From contig NZ_JZWV01000123.1 in the NCBI RefSeq assembly GCF_000966975.1, forward strand, positions 1 through 9,417: DNA of 9,417 nt, written 5' to 3'. The position numbers were made by a program, and so were the translations under genes. This document shows, piece by piece, positions 1-5,912 of this stretch. The notes beneath the pieces were generated by a model that was given only the letters and a program-made list of their open reading frames with translations, ran no database searches and had not been told where the DNA came from. The stretch comes from Streptomyces katrae. GTDB lineage: Bacteria; Actinomycetota; Actinomycetes; Streptomycetales; Streptomycetaceae. The first letter of the stretch is position 1. Each line of letters starts with the position of its first letter.

Positions 1-62
1 GCCCCGGGAAACGGAGAAAGGGCGGGGCGGGGAGGAGCTCCGCGCAGCGGGACCGGCGGGGC
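1..62. other. Short G-rich intergenic stretch at the left edge
   Basis: This is the sequence downstream of the leftmost gene, cut by the window edge. It has runs of G at 6-8, 20-22, 24-27 and 29-32 and a short GGAGCTCC palindrome. I see no coding region and no convincing terminator hairpin in it. Confidence 0.5.
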
Positions 63-812
63 CTAGCGGCCCAGGGGCCAGGCGACCGCCGAGGGGGTCT
101 GGTCCGCCGCGCCGGCGTACTGGGCGCACGCGTCCGTGAGGGTTTCCAGCAGGGTCAGCGGGTCCGGCAGCGGATGGCGGACGTCGCGCACCCACGCCAC
201 GGCGAAGTCACCGGGCAGCGCCGCCGGCGGAAGCAGCACGTAGCTGCCGCGGCAGTGCCACCGCAGGCCGGGGTGCTCGTCCATCGTCTCGGGGTGGCAG
301 TCCAGCTCGCAGGGCCACCACTCGTCCTCGTCCTCGGGCGTACCGCGCGTGGCCGTGAAGAAGAGCATCCGGGCCTGGTCGCCCGTGCCGCCCGACTCGG
401 CGACCGGGCCGACCTCGACGCCGGCGGCGAGCAGGCGGTCCAGGGCGCTGCGGCCGGCTTCCAGGGGGACGTCCAGGACGTCGTGGACCATGCCGGTCGC
501 GGTGATGAAGTTGGCCTGGGGCTGGTTGCGGGCCCAGCGTTCGATCTGGGCGCGGTCGGTGGTCGACTGGGTCTGCCAGGCGAAGGAGACCGGGTGCCGG
601 GCGGGCGTGGGACAGCCGATGCGGTCGCACGAACATCGGTAGCCCACGGGATGGGCGGCGGGGGCGACCGGGAGTCCGGCGGCGGCGACGGCCACCAGGA
701 GCGCTTCGCGTTCCCTGCCGGGGTCCTCGGGAGTGGGTTTCGAGCGGCGGCGCAGCCACTGGGAAATCCTGCTCTGCTCGCCGCGTTTGACGCGGCCGGA
801 CTCAGACCCCAT
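63..812 (-). CDS. Primase/polymerase-like (prim-pol N-terminal) protein with degraded active site
   Basis: A 249-residue protein that resembles actinobacterial proteins annotated as 'bifunctional DNA primase/polymerase, N-terminal'. The recognisable parts are the cysteine/histidine segment at residues 60-73 (C60-S-C62, C67, H73), the 'W..Q..TTD' stretch at 79-86, and an 'RGSYVLLPP' segment at 188-196. The last corresponds to the glycine-rich 'GGYVvaPP' motif of the prim-pol fold. True prim-pols use acidic residues in a DxD/DxE motif and a later histidine. Here the matching stretch reads L-D-V-P (113-116) and the 'SGG' loop (140-142) continues TGDQAR with no histidine, so polymerase activity is doubtful. 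No helicase or primase C-terminal domain follows. The ATG start is backed by a strong AGGTGAGGGG sequence ending 5 bases upstream. It is transcribed alone and away from any replication genes. The family is fairly clear; its role in the cell is unknown to me. Confidence 0.8.
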   Translation of the reverse strand: MGSESGRVKRGEQSRISQWLRRRSKPTPEDPGREREALLVAVAAAGLPVAPAAHPVGYRCSCDRIGCPTPARHPVSFAWQTQSTTDRAQIERWARNQPQANFITATGMVHDVLDVPLEAGRSALDRLLAAGVEVGPVAESGGTGDQARMLFFTATRGTPEDEDEWWPCELDCHPETMDEHPGLRWHCRGSYVLLPPAALPGDFAVAWVRDVRHPLPDPLTLLETLTDACAQYAGAADQTPSAVAWPLGR

Positions 813-976
813 CTATCCCCTCACCTCACCGTTGCCCCGGCAGACCGATCCATGGTCCCACCATCCCGCGGGCCGGGTGACCGCACCCCCCATTCCGGCC
901 CCCGCGCCTACTTCCCGCCAAAAACGCACAATCCGGCCATAAGTTCCCGGCCTTGGCGAGGTCACGGGGTGTCCGG
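813..976. other. Intergenic region upstream of the prim-pol-like gene
   Basis: These 164 bases separate two leftward genes and should contain the promoter of the prim-pol-like gene. A strong purine-rich ribosome binding site sits just before its start (about 818-826 on the minus strand). A T-rich tract on the minus strand around 921-926 is notable in this GC-rich context, but I cannot assign convincing -35 and -10 boxes. Confidence 0.4.
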
Positions 977-1621
977 CTATCGGACGGTGACTTTTGCCAC
1001 GTCGTCCGCGCCGCCGGCCGTGGCTCCCGCCACCCCGCCCAGTACGGAGTCCACCAGTGCGTCCGTGAAGGCGTGCGTCAGCGGCCCCGTGCGCATCAGC
1101 CACCGGTACGTCAACGGCCCGACCAGCATCTCCGTCACCAGCCGGACGTCGGTGTCCGCCGCGAGCTGGCCGGCCTCCCGGGCCGTCCGCAACCGGGCCT
1201 CGTACAGGGCGAGCTGGGGCTCCAGCAGCTGCTCGGTGAAGCGGGCCGCCAGCTCGGGGTCGGTCGCCCCGGCCGCGGTGAGGGCGCGCGCGGGGGCCTC
1301 GTAGCGGGGGTCGGCGAACTCGTCCACGGTGGCCCGCAGGACGGACTTCAGGTCGGCCGCCAGGTCACCCGTATCGGGGAAACCGGACCAGCCCGTTTCC
1401 GTCCAGGCCTCCCCGGAGAGCGCCAGCGACGCGTCCAGCAGGACGGCCGCCTTCGAGGGCCACCAGCGGTAGATGGTCTGCTTGCCGACGCCCGCGCGGG
1501 CCGCGATGGCCTCGATGGTCAGCTTGTTGTAGCCGACCTCGCCGACGAGGGCGAGGGCGGAGTCGAGGATGGCGCGCCGGGAGCGCTCGCTGCGGCGGCT
1601 GGAGTCCGGAGGCTTGCTCAT
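977..1621 (-). CDS. TetR/AcrR-family transcriptional repressor
   Basis: A 214-residue one-component regulator, expected to bind operator DNA as a dimer and release it when a small ligand enters the C-terminal domain. The N-terminal helix-turn-helix is clear at residues 14-60: RRAILDSALAL, then LTIEAIAARAGVGKQTIYRWW at 34-54, followed by the SKAAVL linker helix. The rest is an all-helical ligand domain of normal length, but it does not tell me the ligand. It is divergent from the guanidino-group hydrolase gene, so that gene and its own gene are the likeliest targets. There is no Shine-Dalgarno sequence in the 15 bases before the ATG. A TACGTT hexamer at 1628-1633 (minus strand) is placed so that transcription could begin at or beside the ATG, which suggests a leaderless mRNA. 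A 12-bp palindrome just upstream is a candidate autoregulatory operator. Family assignment is firm; targets are inferred. Confidence 0.94.
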   Translation of the reverse strand: MSKPPDSSRRSERSRRAILDSALALVGEVGYNKLTIEAIAARAGVGKQTIYRWWPSKAAVLLDASLALSGEAWTETGWSGFPDTGDLAADLKSVLRATVDEFADPRYEAPARALTAAGATDPELAARFTEQLLEPQLALYEARLRTAREAGQLAADTDVRLVTEMLVGPLTYRWLMRTGPLTHAFTDALVDSVLGGVAGATAGGADDVAKVTVR

Positions 1622-1627
1622 CGGCCC

Positions 1628-1655
1628 AACGTACCAACTCCGGCGAGACGTCTCG
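1628..1655 (-). promoter_or_regulatory. Candidate tetR promoter with embedded 12-bp palindrome
   Basis: CGAGACGTCTCG at 1644-1655 is a perfect palindrome lying 22 bp upstream of the tetR start. A TANNNT-type -10 candidate, TACGTT, lies at 1628-1633 on the minus strand, which puts the palindrome in the spacer/-35 zone. This is a classic position for autorepression. No good -35 hexamer is visible, so the promoter itself is tentative. Confidence 0.45.
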
Positions 1656-1668
1656 TCTTCTGGCCGTT

Positions 1669-1680
1669 GTGGTAAACCAC
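1669..1680. promoter_or_regulatory. Inverted repeat in tetR-hydrolase intergenic region (5-2-5)
   Basis: GTGGT-AA-ACCAC is a perfect 5-bp inverted repeat with a 2-bp centre. It lies midway between the divergent tetR and hydrolase genes and is a possible second operator half-site pair. It is short enough to arise by chance. Confidence 0.3.
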
Positions 1681-1711
1681 CCGATCAGTTCACTGTGCGA
1701 CCGCATCCTGA

Positions 1712-1729
1712 GGAGAGACGATTCTCTCC
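1712..1729. promoter_or_regulatory. Inverted repeat upstream of the hydrolase gene (7-4-7)
   Basis: GGAGAGA-CGAT-TCTCTCC is a perfect 7-bp inverted repeat with a 4-bp centre, 43 bp before the hydrolase start codon. It could be an operator for the divergent TetR protein or for another arginine-responsive regulator. It differs in sequence from the palindrome nearer tetR. A TACCGT hexamer at 1741-1746 is a possible -10 box downstream of it. Confidence 0.4.
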
Positions 1730-1772
1730 GTACACACCCGTACCGTGAGTCCGCAGTCGTGAGGAGCCTGCT

Positions 1773-2582
1773 GTGCGCAGAGACGCCACACCCCGGCGCT
1801 ACCTGATGTGCCCACCCGCACACTTCAAGGTCACGTACTCCATCAACCCGTGGATGGACCCCACGAAACCGGTGGACCTGCCCCTCGCCCTCGCCCAGTG
1901 GGAGGACCTGCGGGACCGCTACCTCTCCCTCGGGCACACCGTCGAGACACTGGAGCCGGACCCGGACCTGCCCGACATGGTGTTCGCCGCGAACGGCGCC
2001 CTCGTCATCGACGGCCGGGTCCTCGGGGCCCGCTTCGCCTACCCGGAGCGCACCGCCGAGGCGGAGATCCACCTCGACTGGTTCCGGAGCCACGGCTTCA
2101 CCGACATCCACGAGCCCTCGCACGTCAACGAGGGCGAGGGGGACTTCGCCGTCACCGCCGGCTACATCCTGGCGGGCCGGGGCTTCCGCTCCAGCCCGCT
2201 CTCGCACGACGAGGCGCAGGAGTTCTTCGGCCGCCCCGTCATCGGCCTCGACCTGGTGGACCCGCGCTACTACCACCTGGACACGGCGCTGTGCGTGCTC
2301 GACGGCGACGAGATCATGTACCACCCGCCGGCCTTCTCCCCGGGCAGCCAGGCCGTGCTGCGCAGGCTCTTCCCGGACGCCCTGCTCGTGGACGCCCCGG
2401 ACGCGGCGGCCTTCGGCCTGAACTCGGTCTCGGACGGCCGGCACGTGCTGCTCCCGCAGGCGGCGACCGGCCTGCTGGCGCCGCTGCGCGAGCGCGGGTT
2501 CGAGCCGGTCCCGATGGACCTGGGCGAGCTGCTCAAGGGCGGCGGCAGCGTGAAGTGCTGCACCCAGGAGCTGCGTCCTTAG
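1773..2582 (+). CDS. ddaH: Guanidino-group hydrolase: dimethylargininase (DDAH) or arginine dihydrolase type
   Basis: A 269-residue enzyme of the guanidino-group-modifying superfamily (pentein fold). DDAH members hydrolyse methylated arginine to citrulline and methylamines; related arginine dihydrolases turn arginine into ornithine and ammonia. Visible family signatures are CPPAHFKVTYSINPWM at 13-28, PDMVFAANGA at 67-76, NEGEGDF at 119-125 carrying acidic substrate ligands, YYHLDT at 166-171 with catalytic His168, and a C-terminal GGGSVKCCT (257-264) whose Cys262 or Cys263 is the nucleophile. The set is complete, so the enzyme should be active in the cytoplasm. The GTG start is chosen because GAGGAG lies 6 bases upstream and because the conserved N-terminal block at residues 10-28 would be partly lost from the internal ATG at codon 12. 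The gene stands alone, divergent from tetR, and overlaps the convergent Rsm22-type gene by 4 bp. The name follows the usual annotation; substrate choice is open. Confidence 0.85.
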   Translation: MRRDATPRRYLMCPPAHFKVTYSINPWMDPTKPVDLPLALAQWEDLRDRYLSLGHTVETLEPDPDLPDMVFAANGALVIDGRVLGARFAYPERTAEAEIHLDWFRSHGFTDIHEPSHVNEGEGDFAVTAGYILAGRGFRSSPLSHDEAQEFFGRPVIGLDLVDPRYYHLDTALCVLDGDEIMYHPPAFSPGSQAVLRRLFPDALLVDAPDAAAFGLNSVSDGRHVLLPQAATGLLAPLRERGFEPVPMDLGELLKGGGSVKCCTQELRP

Positions 2583-3598
2583 ACGGCCGGGGAATCCGGG
2601 GCGTCGGCGGGGGGCCACTGCTCGCCCCACTCGGCGTCCCGGGCCGCCTTGTACAGGCCGCCGTGGCGCTTGGTGACGGTGGCCCGGCCCAGCCCGGTCT
2701 CCTCGGGGCCGCACAGGTCCAGCAGGACCAGGCCCTTCCGGATCTGCGGCCTCCGGGTGATCCGTGAGGGGACGGGGGTCGTGGGGAAGCGGGTCGCGGC
2801 GACGTAGCTGAACTTCTCGTCCTCGTACGGGAGGGAGCCGCCCTTGACCTTCCGGTGCAGGGAGGAGCGGCTGACCCGGGCCGAGAAGTGGCACCAGTCC
2901 TGGCCCACCTCGATCGGGCAGGCCCCGTCGTGGGGGCAGGGCGCGGCCACCTTCAGCCCGGCGGCGATCAGCTGGTCGCGGGCCTCGCGGATGCGCAGGT
3001 ACCCCTGGGGCGTGCCCGGCTCGATCAGGACGACGGCCTGCCCGGCGCGGGCCGCCTCCGCGACGACCGCCCGGCGGGCCTCGGCGGTCAGCTCGCCCAG
3101 CACGTACGAGACGGTGACCAGGTCCGCGTCGGGCAGGGCGATCCCGGCGCCGATGACGGCCCGGCGCCAGTCGGCCGTGCGCAGGGCGTCGGAGCCCGAG
3201 CGGGCGGCCAGCTCCTTGCCGAGGGCGAGGGCAGGTTCCGCCCAGTCCAGCACGGTGGTCGTGCGGGGCCCGTCCCATACGGCGTCCACGGCCCAGGTCG
3301 CGGCCCCGGTGCCGCCGCCCACGTCCACGTGCGAGCCCGGCACCCACCGCGGCGCGGCCTCCGCCAGCCCGTCCAGCGCGGAGCGCACGGCCTCGAAGGT
3401 GGCCGGCATCCGGTACGCCGCGTAGGCGGCGACGTCGGAGCGGTCGCGCAGCACGGGGGCGTCGGTGGGGGTGGTGCCCCGGTAGTTGGCGATGAGCCGC
3501 TCGACGGCGGCCGCGGCCTGCTTCGGCGGGAGTCCGTCGAGCAGCCCGCCCAGCGCGCTGCGGAGGGTTTCGGCGGTGGTGGGGGCGGTGGCGTTCAC
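2579..3598 (-). CDS. Rsm22/METTL17-like small ribosomal subunit assembly protein with four-Cys cluster
   Basis: A 339-residue protein of the Rsm22 family, methyltransferase-fold factors that act in small ribosomal subunit assembly in mitochondria and in bacteria. The Rossmann SAM-binding loop is [13 protein letters not shown] at 91-103, and an EPGTPQGY segment lies at 193-200. Cysteines 221, 227, 236 and 296 (C-x5-C-x8-C-x59-C) match in pattern the [4Fe-4S] ligands described for human METTL17. A basic, aromatic C-terminal segment ([19 protein letters not shown], 311-329) is typical of the family. The start is GTG with no good ribosome binding site, but it lies 9 bases after the stop of the MFS gene, so translational coupling in a two-gene operon is likely. 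Its stop codon overlaps that of the convergent hydrolase gene. The family is clear; whether it methylates rRNA or only binds SAM as an assembly factor is not shown by the sequence. Confidence 0.88.
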   Translation of the reverse strand: MNATAPTTAETLRSALGGLLDGLPPKQAAAAVERLIANYRGTTPTDAPVLRDRSDVAAYAAYRMPATFEAVRSALDGLAEAAPRWVPGSHVDVGGGTGAATWAVDAVWDGPRTTTVLDWAEPALALGKELAARSGSDALRTADWRRAVIGAGIALPDADLVTVSYVLGELTAEARRAVVAEAARAGQAVVLIEPGTPQGYLRIREARDQLIAAGLKVAAPCPHDGACPIEVGQDWCHFSARVSRSSLHRKVKGGSLPYEDEKFSYVAATRFPTTPVPSRITRRPQIRKGLVLLDLCGPEETGLGRATVTKRHGGLYKAARDAEWGEQWPPADAPDSPAV

Positions 3599-3607
3599 CA
3601 GCGAAGT

Positions 3608-4933
3608 TTACGGCGCGGCCGGGGCTGCCGGGTCGGCGGCCGCGGCCATCGGCTCCCGCTCCCGCCAGGGCCGGCACAGGGCGAGGAAGCAGCCGGCGGC
3701 CAGCAGCGAGCAGCTCAGCTGGACCAGGGCCATCGGCACGGCGGTCCGCTCGCCCGCGATCCCGACCAGCGGAGAGGCGACGGCGCCGACGAGGAAGGAG
3801 GAGGTGCCCAGCAGGGCGGACGCCGATCCGGCGGCGTGCGGGGTGCGCATCAGCGCCTGTGCGTTGGTGTTGGGCAGGACCAGGCCCATCGTCGACATCA
3901 GCACGAACAGGGCGGCGGCGACGGGGAGCAGCCCGACCGTCCCGAACACGCCGGTGGACATCAGCAGCAGGGCCACCGAGGCGGCGGTGAGCACGGCGAT
4001 GCCGACCGCGAGGACCTTGTCCAGGCTGACCCGGCCGACCAGCAGCTTGCCGTTGACCTGGCCGACGACGATCAGGCCGACGGAGTTGAGGCCGAACAGC
4101 AGGCTGAAGGCCTGCGGGGAGGCGCCGTAGATCTCCTGCACCACGAAGGGCGAGGCGGAGATGTACGAGAAGAGCACCGCGAAGGCGAAGCCGCCCGCCA
4201 GGGTGTACCCGGCGAAGACCCGGTCGGAGAGCAGCCCCCGCATGGTCCGCAGGGCGGCGCCCACGCCCCCGGTCTGGCGCCGCTCGGGCGGCAGGGTCTC
4301 ACCGAGGCCCCGCCAGACCACCAGGGTCAGCGCGAGGCCGACGGCGGTGAGGACGACGAACACCCCGCGCCAGTCCGCGAAGCGGAGCACCTGGCCGCCG
4401 ATCAGCGGGGCGACGATCGGGGCGGTGCCGGATATCAGCATCAGGGTGGAGAAGAAGCGGGCCATCTCGACCCCGTCGTACAGGTCGCGGACCACGGCCC
4501 GCGCGATGACGATGGCCGCCGCCCCGGCCAGGCCCTGGAGCAGCCGGAAGCCGATGAGCAGTCCGGCGGAGGGGGCGAGGGCGCATATCGCGGTGGCGAG
4601 GACGTAGACGGCCATCCCGGTCAGCAGGGGCCTGCGCCGTCCCCACTTGTCGCTCATGGGCCCGATGACCAGCTGGCCGAGCGCCATGCCGGCGAGGCAG
4701 GAGGTGAGGGTCAGCTGGATGGTCGCGGCCGGGCTGGAGAGGGCGGCGGTGACCTCCGGCAGGGCCGGGAGGTACATGTCCATCGACAGCGGGGGCAGGG
4801 CGGTCAGGCCGCCCAGGATGAAGGTGACCAGCAGACCGGTACGCCGGGCGGCGGTCAGGGGGACGGCGGCGGCGGCCGAGGGGGAGGCGGACGGTTCGTG
4901 CGAGGGGGCCGCGGAGGGGCCTCTCTCCGACAT
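3608..4933 (-). CDS. Bcr/CflA-family MFS drug exporter
   Basis: A 441-residue major facilitator of the 12-helix, proton-driven multidrug antiporter type, located in the cytoplasmic membrane. The first helix ends in [13 protein letters not shown] (49-61), the hallmark of Bcr/CflA proteins. Motif A between helices 2 and 3 is [17 protein letters not shown] (86-102). A motif C-like [13 protein letters not shown] (168-180) in helix 5 marks it as an exporter, and GETLP lies at 211-215 at the start of the central loop. The N-terminus is a cytoplasmic Ser/Ala/Pro-rich tail of about 28 residues. The reading frame stays open far upstream, so the start was decided by the ribosome binding site: GGAG lies 6 bases before the ATG at 4933, while the in-frame ATG at 4954 has a weaker site. 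It probably forms an operon with the Rsm22-type gene. Substrate is unknown; the family exports bicyclomycin, chloramphenicol, sulfonamides and other small molecules. Confidence 0.93.
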   Translation of the reverse strand: MSERGPSAAPSHEPSASPSAAAAVPLTAARRTGLLVTFILGGLTALPPLSMDMYLPALPEVTAALSSPAATIQLTLTSCLAGMALGQLVIGPMSDKWGRRRPLLTGMAVYVLATAICALAPSAGLLIGFRLLQGLAGAAAIVIARAVVRDLYDGVEMARFFSTLMLISGTAPIVAPLIGGQVLRFADWRGVFVVLTAVGLALTLVVWRGLGETLPPERRQTGGVGAALRTMRGLLSDRVFAGYTLAGGFAFAVLFSYISASPFVVQEIYGASPQAFSLLFGLNSVGLIVVGQVNGKLLVGRVSLDKVLAVGIAVLTAASVALLLMSTGVFGTVGLLPVAAALFVLMSTMGLVLPNTNAQALMRTPHAAGSASALLGTSSFLVGAVASPLVGIAGERTAVPMALVQLSCSLLAAGCFLALCRPWREREPMAAAADPAAPAAP

Positions 4934-4958
4934 ACAGAACTCCAGTCTTTTCATCTGC

Positions 4959-4964
4959 TTTATG
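4959..4964 (-). promoter_or_regulatory. Tentative -10 box for the MFS exporter gene
   Basis: CATAAA on the minus strand, in an AT-richer patch of an otherwise GC-rich interval, lies 25 bases before the exporter ATG. A start about 7 bases downstream would leave a short leader containing the GGAG site. No convincing -35 hexamer is seen. Confidence 0.25.
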
Positions 4965-4994
4965 CACCCCTGACCGGCCCATGCTCTCAGCTGT

Positions 4995-5020
4995 CGGAAC
5001 GTTCCGGGCCGGATGTCCGG
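4995..5020. promoter_or_regulatory. Two adjacent palindromes in the exporter-reductase divergent region
   Basis: CGGAACGTTCCG at 4995-5006 is a perfect 12-bp palindrome. CCGGA-TG-TCCGG at 5009-5020 is a second inverted repeat two bases further on. Both lie between divergent genes and immediately upstream of a possible -10 box for the reductase. This arrangement suggests a double operator for a dimeric regulator that could control one or both genes. The regulator is not identifiable from the window. Confidence 0.45.
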
Positions 5021-5027
5021 TGTGACG

Positions 5028-5033
5028 TACTCT
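5028..5033 (+). promoter_or_regulatory. Candidate -10 box for a leaderless reductase mRNA
   Basis: TACTCT fits the TANNNT form of actinomycete -10 boxes. It ends 8 bases before the reductase ATG, so transcription should begin at or within a base or two of the start codon. No Shine-Dalgarno sequence precedes the ATG, which supports leaderless translation. No clear -35 is present; the palindromes occupy that area. Confidence 0.4.
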
Positions 5034-5041
5034 GCGGCCCC

Positions 5042-5803
5042 ATGAGCGCACGTGGGAACAAGATCGCTGTAGTGACCGGGGCCGGCTCCGGGATCGGCCG
5101 CTCCGTGGCCCTCGCCCTGGCCGGGGCCGGCTGGTCGGTGGCCGTGGCCGGGCGCCGGATCCAGCCCCTGGAGGAGACCGCCGCGGCCGCCGGGGAGGGC
5201 GCGGACGTCCTCCCGGTCCGGGCGGACGTGAGCGACCCGGCGGACGTCGCCGCACTGTTCGGGGCGGTACGGGAGCGGTACGGCCGCCTCGACCTCCTCT
5301 TCAACAACGCCGGCACCTTCGGCCCCGCCGGTGTCCCGCTGGAGGAGATCGCGTACGAGGACTGGCGCCAGGTCGTCGACGTCAACCTCACCGGGGCCTT
5401 CCTCTGCGCGCAGGGGGCCTTCCGGGTGATGAAGGAGCAGGACCCGCAGGGCGGGCGCATCATCAACAACGGCTCCATCTCCGCCCATGTCCCGCGCCCG
5501 AACTCCATCGCGTACACGGCGACCAAGCACGCCATGACCGGGCTGACGAAGTCGCTGTCGCTGGACGGACGCCCCTACCGGATCGCCTGCGGCCAGATCG
5601 ACATCGGCAACGCGGCGACGGACATGACCGCGCGCATGCAGACCGGGATCCTCCAGGCGAACGGGCAGCTGGCCGTCGAACCGGTGATGGACGCCGCCGA
5701 TGTCGCCCGCACGGTCCTGCACATGGCGGAGCTCCCGCTGGAGGCGAACGTCCAGTTCGCGACGGTGATGGCGACGGCCATGCCGTACATCGGCCGCGGA
5801 TAG
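5042..5803 (+). CDS. Classical short-chain dehydrogenase/reductase (SDR)
   Basis: A 253-residue cytoplasmic NAD(P)-dependent oxidoreductase. The nucleotide-binding glycine motif is TGAGSGIG at 12-19; AGRR at 36-39 ends the second strand, and these arginines favour NADPH. NNAG is at 88-91, the catalytic Asn115 lies in VDVNLTG, and Ser145, Tyr158 and Lys162 (Y-TAT-K) complete the tetrad. The C-terminal half (about 190-240), which forms the substrate lid, does not identify a substrate. Length is typical for the classical SDR family. The ATG at 5042 begins exactly where the homologous N-terminus should, although the frame is open upstream for over 2 kb. No ribosome binding site is present, so a leaderless mRNA is likely. 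The gene is divergent from the MFS exporter, and a long terminator-like hairpin follows it by 20 bases. It could belong to a detoxification or secondary-metabolite step, but that is only inference. Confidence 0.95.
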   Translation: MSARGNKIAVVTGAGSGIGRSVALALAGAGWSVAVAGRRIQPLEETAAAAGEGADVLPVRADVSDPADVAALFGAVRERYGRLDLLFNNAGTFGPAGVPLEEIAYEDWRQVVDVNLTGAFLCAQGAFRVMKEQDPQGGRIINNGSISAHVPRPNSIAYTATKHAMTGLTKSLSLDGRPYRIACGQIDIGNAATDMTARMQTGILQANGQLAVEPVMDAADVARTVLHMAELPLEANVQFATVMATAMPYIGRG

Positions 5804-5823
5804 CCGCGGCACGGGAAGCGGAA

Positions 5824-5869
5824 CGGCGCCCGGTTCGTCCCCGCGGAGGGGGGAACGAACCGGGCGCCG
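5824..5869. terminator. Bidirectional hairpin terminator between reductase and efe operon
   Basis: A perfect 15-bp stem pairs 5824-5838 with 5855-5869. It extends by four more G-C pairs (5839-5842 with 5850-5853) across a single bulged A at 5854, and closes in a 7-base loop. It lies between two convergent transcripts, 20 bases past the SDR stop and 43 bases past the efeU stop. It has no long U tract, which is usual for terminators in high-GC actinomycetes. It should act in both directions. Confidence 0.85.
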
Positions 5870-5912
5870 GGTCTTCGAGGCGGGCCCTGGGGGGCGCGCC
5901 ATCGGGGGCGGG

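Noticed and set aside
6..32. Possible G-quadruplex made of four G runs
   Set aside because: The first loop would be 11 bases long, and G runs of this size are common by chance in such GC-rich DNA.
971..985. Hairpin GTCCG-GCTAT-CGGAC at the tetR stop as a terminator
   Set aside because: The stem is only 5 bp plus a wobble pair, contains the stop codon in its loop and has no U tract; too weak to call.
174..1304. Plus-strand 376-codon frame across the prim-pol-like and tetR genes
   Set aside because: It lies opposite two recognisable genes and crosses the intergenic region between them, with biased composition and no family resemblance.
2855..5803. Very long plus-strand open frame of 982 codons ending with the reductase
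   Set aside because: Only the part from 5042 resembles a protein family. The upstream part is low-complexity Gly/Gln/Arg/Asp-rich and lies opposite two real genes, as expected of a GC-driven shadow frame.
4934..5902. Upstream extension of the MFS exporter frame
   Set aside because: It would run antisense through the whole reductase gene. The transporter begins normally after a GGAG site at the ATG at 4933.
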